Shown: piece after piece, positions 7,421 through 12,266 of the stretch
Layout: each line of letters opens with the position of its first letter
Position numbering within the stretch: position 1 is the first letter of the stretch
Source: Leucogyrophana mollusca
Taxonomy: Eukaryota; Basidiomycota; Agaricomycetes; Boletales
Direction of reading: 5' to 3'
DNA: 12,266 nucleotides
Assembly: GCA_021014945.1 (NCBI GenBank)
Contig: MU266554.1
Location: 37,733-49,998 of the forward strand
Program-made: the position numbers and the translations under genes
Notes under the pieces: model-generated
The model's input: only the letters and a program-made list of their open reading frames with translations
Databases searched by the model: none
What the model was told of the DNA's origin: nothing

Positions 7421-7758
7421 ATCGGCTGCACAAAACTCCTGCTGGAGATGGGCTTCCCATCTACTGTTTGTTCTGGTGATTCCACACAGCTCTGGATGCT
7501 TCTACTGATGTCTGTGCATTGCTGTTCATGCAGTGTTTGCTGTACTTGCTGTACATGCTGTACAGGCTGTAGTTTGTTTCCCTTAGGTACTTACTCTGGA
7601 CACTAGGTATGGTGTACTTATGACCCTGCTGAATATAGTTACTTACTCTGGACACTAGCTCCAGTGCTTAAGGCAGCCCACCAAGTGGCTAGTTCGCTCC
7701 CCAAGCTCTTTGAGCTGTAACATCTACTGCACCATCTGTGCTCCATATTGACAACAAC
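7421..7758 (+). pseudogene. Copia pol (RNase H) remnant split by a solo LTR
   Basis: 7421-7464 encodes the equivalent of 'KLLLEMGFPST', matching 9635-9675. After the solo LTR and one TCTAC, the frame resumes at 7728 as 'APSVLHIDNN', the conserved copia region before the AIQVA motif. A second LTR starts at 7759 and replaces about 45 bp before the 'KHLDL' segment. This is the older host element into which both LTRs came. Confidence 0.7.
7465..7722 (+). mobile_element. Solo copia LTR with perfect 5-bp target duplication
   Basis: 258 bp from TGTTTGTTCTGG to GAGCTGTAACA, flanked on both sides by TCTAC (7460-7464 and 7723-7727). Removing the LTR and one TCTAC restores a copia reading frame. It lacks the TATA/hairpin block found in longer copies. 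The paired direct repeat is the ACTAG version (7588-7606 and 7640-7658). The terminal stem-loop is AGCTC-TTT-GAGCT. Confidence 0.85.
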
Positions 7759-8075
7759 TGTTCGCTGTGCTGATTGCGCACTGCCTTGGTCCAGTGCACT
7801 GCTGTGCACACAGGCACTGTACAGCTCTTGCTGTGTTCGCTTACTATGTTTGCTGTACTCACAGCCATGCTGTGTTAGCTGTGTATGCACAGCCTATACT
7901 GTAGAGATATAGCTACGACGTCCATAGTTAGTTCCCTAGTTACCTACTCTGGACTTCAGGTATGCTGTACTTATGATCCTACAGAATATAGTTACTTACT
8001 CTGGACTTCAGTCCCAGTGCTTAAGGCAGCCCCACTAGTGGCTATTTTGCTCCCAAAGCTCTCTGAGCTTCAACA
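7759..8075 (+). mobile_element. Copia LTR, complete, 317 bp
   Basis: It runs from TGTTCGCTGTGCTG to GAGCTTCAACA and has the same length as 6094-6410. The paired direct repeat is the TTCAG version (7937-7959 and 7989-8011). The flanks ACAAC and GAAAC are not a clean target duplication, and about 45 bp of pol is missing at the site. This suggests recombination or deletion rather than a simple insertion. Confidence 0.75.
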
Positions 8076-8250
8076 GAAACACCTTGATCTGTGCTTCTGC
8101 TGGCTTCGAGACACTGTGGACAAGCAGATCATCGCATCTATCTGTATTCCCACTGCAGACCAGCCTGCAAACCTCCTTACCAAGCCTCTGCATCGTCTCA
8201 AGGTCGAGTTATTCCGCCCTATGTTTGGACTGGTGCCCAGAAGCTCTTGA
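8076..8250 (+). pseudogene. Copia pol C-terminal end (RNase H tail)
   Basis: The frame gives 'KHLDLCFCWLRDTVDKQ', then '...IPTADQPANLLTKPLHR', and ends '...GLVPRSS' with TGA at 8248-8250. The order 'KHLD..RD.V......PT.....LTKPL' is the standard C-terminus of Ty1/copia Pol. It is followed at once by a polypurine tract and a 3' LTR. Confidence 0.8.
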
Positions 8251-8269
8251 TTGCCAGATGTGCGCAATC

Positions 8270-8278
8270 ATGGGGAAG
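8270..8278 (+). other. Polypurine tract
   Basis: ATGGGGAAG lies directly before an LTR start (TGTTTGCTC, 8279), as expected for the plus-strand primer site. The second copy, at 9912-9920, reads ATGGGGGAG. Confidence 0.7.
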
Positions 8279-8415
8279 TGTTTGCTCTGGTGATTCCGCA
8301 CTGCCTTCATCCTGTGCACTGCTGTGCACACTGGTACTGTACAGGCTTTCTTGCTATGCCTCACTTGCTGTACATGCTATACTCACTGCCATGCTGTGTT
8401 AGTGTGTATGCATAG
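8279..8415 (+). mobile_element. 3' LTR of copia remnant, truncated
   Basis: It starts right after the polypurine tract and matches the LTR at 8509 closely, then stops after GTGTATGCATAG inside the hairpin. An inverted LTR end follows. About 180 bp of the LTR is missing. Confidence 0.7.
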
Positions 8416-8508
8416 TGTTGAAGCTCTGAAGAGCTGAGGAGTGAAATAGCCACTAGTGGGCAGCCTTAAGCACTGGCACTATGAGTCCACAGTAAGTAAC
8501 CATATATT
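8416..8508 (-). mobile_element. Inverted LTR 3' end, 93 bp
   Basis: On the minus strand this is the last 93 bp of an LTR, ending GAGCTTCAACA at 8416. It has the stem-loop AGCTC-TTCA-GAGCT and a single direct-repeat half (variable bases TCATAG). It is cut by the next LTR start at 8509. It is probably the stub of a minus-strand LTR broken by that insertion. Confidence 0.6.
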
Positions 8509-8815
8509 TGTTTGCTCTGGTGATTCCGCACTGCCTTGGTCCTGTGCACTGCAGTGCACACTGGTACTGTACAGCCTTCCTTGCTATGCCTCACTTGCTG
8601 TACATCCTGTACTCACTGCCATGCTGTGTTAGCTGTGTATGCACAGCCCATACTGTGGATATATAGCTACGACGTCCATAGTTAGTTTCCCTTAGATACT
8701 TACTCTGGACAATAGGTATGGTGTCCTTATGACCTGGCAATATAGATACTTACTCTGGACAATAGTCCCAGTGCTTAAGGCAGCCCACATAGTGGCTATT
8801 TCGCTCCCCAGCTCT
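8509..8815 (+). mobile_element. Copia LTR lacking its last few bases
   Basis: It runs from TGTTTGCTCTGG to TCGCTCCCCAGCTCT, then joins straight into RT coding sequence. The terminal stem-loop and CAACA are missing. The paired direct repeat is the AATAG version (8693-8715 and 8743-8765). A direct LTR-to-RT join means that gag, protease and integrase are deleted from this element. Confidence 0.7.
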
Positions 8816-9892
8816 GCTGCCTATCTCAACGTTGACATGGACTGTGAGGTCTTTATGGAGCAGCCTGAGGGCTTTGCTGAAGGAGATCCGAAGAAGATGG
8901 TCTGCTTGCTGGACAAGTCACTCTATGGCACTAAACAGGGCGGAAACCGGTGGAACAAGAAGATGCGCGCTGTTCTCGAGCTTCACACAGACGTATTCCG
9001 ACGCTTCCATCTATGTGTTCACTCGAGGTGATGTCAAGATCGTCCTACCAGTCTATGTGGATGGTATGACCTTTGCATCGAAGTCCCTGGCTGCCATTGA
9101 TCAGCAGAACTAGCCAAACACTTCAAACTGCGCGACCTTGGAGCTACCGCACAGCTGCTAGGCATCAAGATCGATCGGGATCGCTCTAAACGCTCTATCT
9201 CTCTCTCACAGCGCCAGTATACACTGGATTTGCTCGAACACTTTGGCATGTTGGACTGCAAACCAGTCTCCACTCCCATGCTGCCCAATTCGCACTTAAC
9301 TCGCTCTATGACGACCCCAGAGGATAGGACACTCATGGCAAGCGTCCCCTATGGTGAAGCAGTTGGTTCGGAACGGTATGAAGCACTTGCTGCGCTACCT
9401 CAAAGGCACTCTGGACTACTGCATCGTGTATGCGCCAGATCCTTGCTCCAATGAGCTCTTCTCCACCTTCTCAGACGCAGATCATGGTGGATGCAAAGAC
9501 ACTGGACGCTCTACTGGTGGATACCTCGTTAGGATTAGCACAGGCGCTGTCTCCTGGCGCTCCAAAACACCGTCGCTCTGTCCACTACTGAAGCCACTGC
9601 TGTAGAAGCAGGCAAGGAGATCGTCTGGCTGCGCAAGCTCCTGCTAGAGATGGGCTTTCCATCCACTGCACCAGTCAGCCAACCAGTCAGCCATTCAGGT
9701 AGCGAAGCATCCAGAGCATCATGGACGCATGAAACACCTCGATCTGCGCTTCTACTGGCTTCGAGACACTGTGGACAAGCAGATTATCGCGCCAACCTTC
9801 ATTCCCACTGCGGAACAGCTCACACAGCCTCTGCATCGTCTAAGGTCGAGTTATTCCGGCCTATGTTTGGACTGGTGCCCAGAAGCTCTTGA
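8816..9892 (+). pseudogene. Copia reverse transcriptase/RNase H remnant
   Basis: In order: 'AYLNVDMDCEVFMEQPEGF' and 'KSLYGTKQGG' (frame beginning 8822), then after a frameshift 'DASIYVFTRG' and the catalytic region 'LPVYVDGMTF' (9048-9077). Next come 'LRDLGATAQLLGIKI', 'YTLDLLEHFGMLDCKPVSTPM', 'MKHLLRYLKGTLDYCIVY' and 'FSDADHGG..GRSTGGY'. Last are 'TEATAVEAGKEIVWLRKLLLE', 'AIQVAKHPEHHGRMKHLDLR' and a PRSS end with TGA at 9890. There are at least five frameshifts. About 40 codons are lost between 'GEAVG' and 'MKHLL'. YVDD is YVDG, so RT would be inactive. The order and motifs are Ty1/copia, not gypsy. Confidence 0.85.
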
Positions 9893-9911
9893 TTGCCAGA
9901 TGTGCGCAATC

Positions 9912-9920
9912 ATGGGGGAG
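9912..9920 (+). other. Polypurine tract
   Basis: ATGGGGGAG directly precedes the LTR start at 9921, as at 8270-8278. Confidence 0.7.
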
Positions 9921-10174
9921 TGTTCGCTGTGCTGCTTGCGCACTGCCTCTCTACTGTACAGCTTCTTCTTGCTATGCTGCACTGATCACTTATGCTGTAC
10001 TCATTGCATTGATGTGTTGGCTGTGTACACACAGCCCTTATTGTAGATATATAGCTACGACGTCCATAGTTAGTTTCCCTAGTTACTTACTCTGGACATC
10101 AGGTATGCTGTACTTATGATCCTACAGAATATAGTTACTTAATCGGGACATCAGTGCCAGTGCTTAAGGCAGCC
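9921..10174 (+). mobile_element. 3' LTR of the RT-bearing remnant, truncated
   Basis: It starts TGTTCGCTGTGCTGC and ends at GCTTAAGGCAGCC, where the minus-strand arm of the large inverted repeat begins. The paired direct repeat is the ATCAG version (10080-10102 and 10132-10154). The second half has local changes (AATCGG for CTCTGG) but the same ATCAG. Confidence 0.75.
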
Positions 10175-10175
10175 G

Positions 10176-10374
10176 TATGGACTCGATGTATCTATATATC
10201 TACAGTAGAGGCTATGCTACACAGCCAACACAGCAATAAGGCAGTACAGTAAGTCTCTGAAGCGAAGCATAGCAAGGAAACGAGCTGTACAGTCACAGCA
10301 TGTACTGCAATGCATAGGATAATGGCAGTGCGCACCAGTGCACACCAGAAGGTGCGGAATCACCAGAACGAACA
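10176..10374 (-). mobile_element. Minus-strand LTR 5' part, left arm of a 199-bp inverted repeat
   Basis: Read on the minus strand it starts TGTTCGTTCTGGTGATTCC at 10374. It is the mirror of 10400-10598 over 199 bp without gaps. I count four differences, all transitions and all near the start. It is cut at GAGTCCATA. Confidence 0.75.
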
Positions 10375-10399
10375 TCATTGTACTTTAGAGGACTAATAT

Positions 10400-10748
10400 T
10401 GTTCGTTCTAGTGATTCTGCACCTCCTGGTGTGCACTGGTGCGCACTGCCATCATCCTATGCATTGCAGTACATGCTGTGACTGTACAGCTCGTTTCCTT
10501 GCTATGCTTCGCTTCAGAGACTTACTGTACTGCCTTATTGCTGTGTTGGCTGTGTAGCATAGCCTCTACTGTAGATATATAGATACATCGAGTCCATAGT
10601 TCGTTTCCCTTGGGTTACTTACTCTGGACTGCTAGGTATGCTACCATATGCGCTGATACTGCTAATACATTGGTTACTTACTCTGGACTGCTAGATCCTA
10701 AGCTTAGGTCGTCCCAGCTAGTGGCTAGACTATTCCCCAGCTTCAACA
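10400..10748 (+). mobile_element. Copia LTR, 349 bp, third subfamily
   Basis: It runs from TGTTCGTTCTAGTG to CTTCAACA. The first 199 bp form the right arm of the inverted repeat. The paired direct repeat is the TGCTAG version (10613-10635 and 10672-10694), identical over 23 bp. The terminal stem-loop is degraded. The right flank is antisense integrase sequence; no target duplication is seen (AATAT against CAAGA). Confidence 0.75.
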
Positions 10749-10811
10749 CAAGATTGCGATCTATAAGTGTTCTAACACCTGCAATGTGGTGATGGGCAAG
10801 TCTCCTGTGCC
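10749..10811 (-). pseudogene. Antisense copia integrase zinc-finger fragment
   Basis: The minus strand reads 'HRRLAHHHIAGVRTLIDRNL', matching the plus-strand integrase at 12017-12075 with a few changes. It is a scrap of about 21 codons trapped between two LTRs. Confidence 0.75.
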
Positions 10812-11091
10812 TGGTACGCTTCCTGTGCTCTCTGTGCATTGCTATGTATGGCTGTACATCCAGTGTTTGCTGTGCATCCTGTACAAGCTGTACATGCTGT
10901 GTTTGCACAGCTATATAGCTACGACGTTTCCATAGTTAGTTTCCTTTGGTTACTTACTCTGGACTAATAGGTATGCTATCATTGTACTTTACAGGACTAA
11001 TACATGGTTACTTACTCTGGACTAATAGCTCCAGTGCTTAAGGCTGCCCCAATAGTGGCTAAGTCGCTCCTAGCTCTTCAGAGCTTCAACA
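10812..11091 (+). mobile_element. Copia LTR, 5'-truncated, probable 5' LTR of the right-hand element
   Basis: It begins inside the LTR at TGGTACGCTTCC and ends GAGCTTCAACA at 11091. The paired direct repeat is the TAATAG version (10948-10970 and 11006-11028), identical over 23 bp. The terminal stem-loop AGCTC-TTCA-GAGCT is intact (11072-11085). Sequence of the same family, with gag and integrase, follows. Confidence 0.7.
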
Positions 11092-11150
11092 ATTGAACCC
11101 AGGACCTCCTGGACATATACCAGTTGCTCTAACCACTGAGCTATATGGTC
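11092..11150 (-). other. Partial tRNA-like sequence joined exactly to an LTR end
   Basis: On the minus strand, 59 nt read as the 5' three-quarters of a tRNA. There is an A box TAGCTCAGTGG (11133-11143) and a D stem GCTC/GAGC, perfect, with loop AGTGGTTA. An anticodon-type stem has four of five pairs (ACTGG/CCAGG), but its 7-nt loop lacks T33. Then comes the T-arm start GGTTCAAT. It breaks in the T loop precisely at the LTR terminus. The AGGTCCTGGGTTC part resembles elongator Met-type tRNAs. It is either an extended primer-binding site or captured primer, or a tRNA-like element interrupted by the LTR. Confidence 0.55.
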
Positions 11151-11339
11151 AAGGGTAACACAGAGTTGAAAGGCTAGACAAGGTGAAGCACAAGCTAGAC
11201 GTCTTACAGCAAGGAAACATCAACTTGCAGCATCAATTATGTGGCTGACAGCACCAAGTGTCTATAGGCTGTTAGATGAGCGCTAGGCATCATCCAACAG
11301 GTTGAGCCCTGCTCCCAGTACTGTCTTATCTGCGCTACA
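11151..11339 (+). other. Degenerate leader/gag-start region
   Basis: It lies between the tRNA-like block and the first gag-like frame. No long frame is present. The distance from the LTR end to the zinc knuckle is only about 320 bp, so most of the usual gag N-terminal region is missing or unrecognisable. Confidence 0.35.
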
Positions 11340-11732
11340 ATGAACTCCAAGACTTGTACCTCGCTTGCACCACCTCTAGAGCAATGCAGATGCGCCTCTA
11401 AGGCTTCCTGCTTGTTCTGTGCACTCCCTGGCCACTGTGTCCACTCCTGCGCTGTCATGCGCACTTACCAGCCTCAGTATACACAGCATGGTCGCTCCAA
11501 GCGTTCTAGGACTCCCACCAAGCCTCCTCCACCCATCCATGCATCGCAGTACTCAGGGGAGATCACAGAATATGCCATGAACACTGTCCTGCGCTCTTTT
11601 GACCCATTCTGCCCCCTCCAGCTCAATGCTGATGTGGACTGGATAGCCATGACTCCCCATCGTCACTGGATGCGCAATTACCAGCCCCATCGAGTTCCCA
11701 TCAAGCTAGCAGACATAGGCACTGTGGTGTAG
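11340..11732 (+). pseudogene. Copia gag zinc knuckle and protease remnant
   Basis: A 130-codon frame. Residues 24-37 form a perfect CX2CX4HX4C nucleocapsid knuckle (C-LF-C-ALPG-H-CVHS-C, 11409-11450). A basic linker (RSKRSRTPTKPPPP) follows. The protease start is at about residue 97: 'DVDWIA' runs directly into 'MTPHRHW', so the catalytic D-S/T-G triplet region expected between these parts is missing (join at 11648/11649). The frame ends at a TAG (11730-11732) just after 'GTVV' and shifts to the next frame. The start at 11340 is only the first ATG in this remnant; the true gag start is lost. It is not functional. Confidence 0.7.
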
Positions 11733-11736
11733 TCCG

Positions 11737-12266
11737 ATGATTGGAGGCAAGCCAGCTAGATCTGTCGAGTTTTCGCGTGTTCTACACGTCCCAGACCTCC
11801 GCACAAGCCTCCTAGCAGTCCTGTACCTCACCAAGCACAAGGCATTCACTGTGACTATCAATTCGACGCATATGAGCTTTCATCGCACTCAGGACACTCC
11901 CCTCTTCACTGCATCAATTGACAGCAATAGCTCCGCACATCTGGACGGTGAAACAGTGCCTAACTGCGAATCAGCCTCTCCTGCTACGACGCTTCCTCTG
12001 GATCTTGCTCTGTGGCACAGGAGACTCGCCCATCATCATATTGGGGGTGTTAAAACACTTATTGATCGCAATCTTGTCACTGGATTAAAGCTAGAGTCGA
12101 AGGCCCTCCCAGATCCCATCTGTGAGCCATGCCTGGCTGGCAAGATGCATGCCAATCCCTTCCCATCATCGCTGTACAGAGCTGAGAACCTGCTTGTCTT
12201 GGTCCATATGGATGTCCACCAGGTCCCCTATCGCACTTTCCAAGGATTTCGCTACTGGGCCACCTT
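11737..12266 (+). pseudogene. Copia GAG-pre-integrase/integrase remnant, open at the window end
   Basis: An uninterrupted frame of 176 codons starts ATG ATT GGA at 11737, one frame off from the gag/protease part. It shows 'RVLHVPDLRTSLLAVLYL' (protease/pre-integrase border). Next is the HHCC zinc finger: 'LWHRRLAHHHIGGVKTL', then 'ICEPCLAGKMHANPF' (about residues 92-140). The start of the integrase core follows, with 'LVHMDV' (D at 12211-12213 the likely first catalytic Asp) and 'FQGFRYWAT'. The usual HSDV-type serine is Met here. The remaining D and E residues lie outside the window. This is the best-kept coding part of the family here, but it is separated from gag by a stop and a frameshift. 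Confidence 0.75.

Noticed and set aside
7145..7606. 153-codon plus-strand frame
   Set aside because: It runs from unknown sequence through an RNase H remnant into a solo LTR, so it is an accidental fusion.
7759..8075. Second clean solo-LTR insertion with a target duplication
   Set aside because: The flanks ACAAC and GAAAC differ and about 45 bp of pol is missing, so a simple insertion is not supported.

Overview
The window looks like fungal nuclear DNA, most likely from a basidiomycete mushroom (Agaricomycetes). The evidence is a GC-rich split gene with a 56-nt GT..AG intron carrying a CTGAC branch site, and a dense bed of decayed Ty1/copia retrotransposons. No bacterial operon, rRNA gene or CRISPR array is visible. 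No gene in the window appears intact.

Left part (1-3684, minus strand): two divergent paralogues of one family lie in tandem. The left copy (49-1659) has three exons whose frames join into 454 codons. It carries a ParB/sulfiredoxin-like GQHR motif and one in-frame TGA. The right copy (2911-3684) keeps only the first exon and has three in-frame stops. Between them lie a series of palindromic repeats (1989-2470), a tRNA-like block (2589-2683) and a CTATAG-rich tract. A 121-bp foldback related to the palindromic repeats sits inside intron 1 of the left copy.

Middle part (3685-5656): mostly unrecognised, moderately AT-rich sequence. It contains a weak protein remnant (4534-4764), a 124-bp direct repeat pair (5161-5284 and 5471-5594), and a copia integrase scrap.

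Right part (5593-12266): a graveyard of one copia family. LTRs run from TGTT to about TTCAACA and are about 260-350 bp long. There are at least ten LTRs or fragments in both orientations, including a solo LTR with a perfect 5-bp target duplication (TCTAC) and an LTR nested inside another LTR. Two polypurine-tract/3' LTR junctions are present. Pol remnants include RT with YVDG in place of YVDD, RNase H ends, an antisense integrase piece, and a gag/protease/integrase segment that runs off the right end. Two LTRs form a 199-bp head-to-head inverted repeat.

The most unusual pattern is inside the LTRs. A direct repeat of about 23 bp occurs twice, 50-59 bp apart. Each copy has its own variable bases, and these are the same in both halves of the pair. 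The segment between the pair has the form of a short GT..AG intron.
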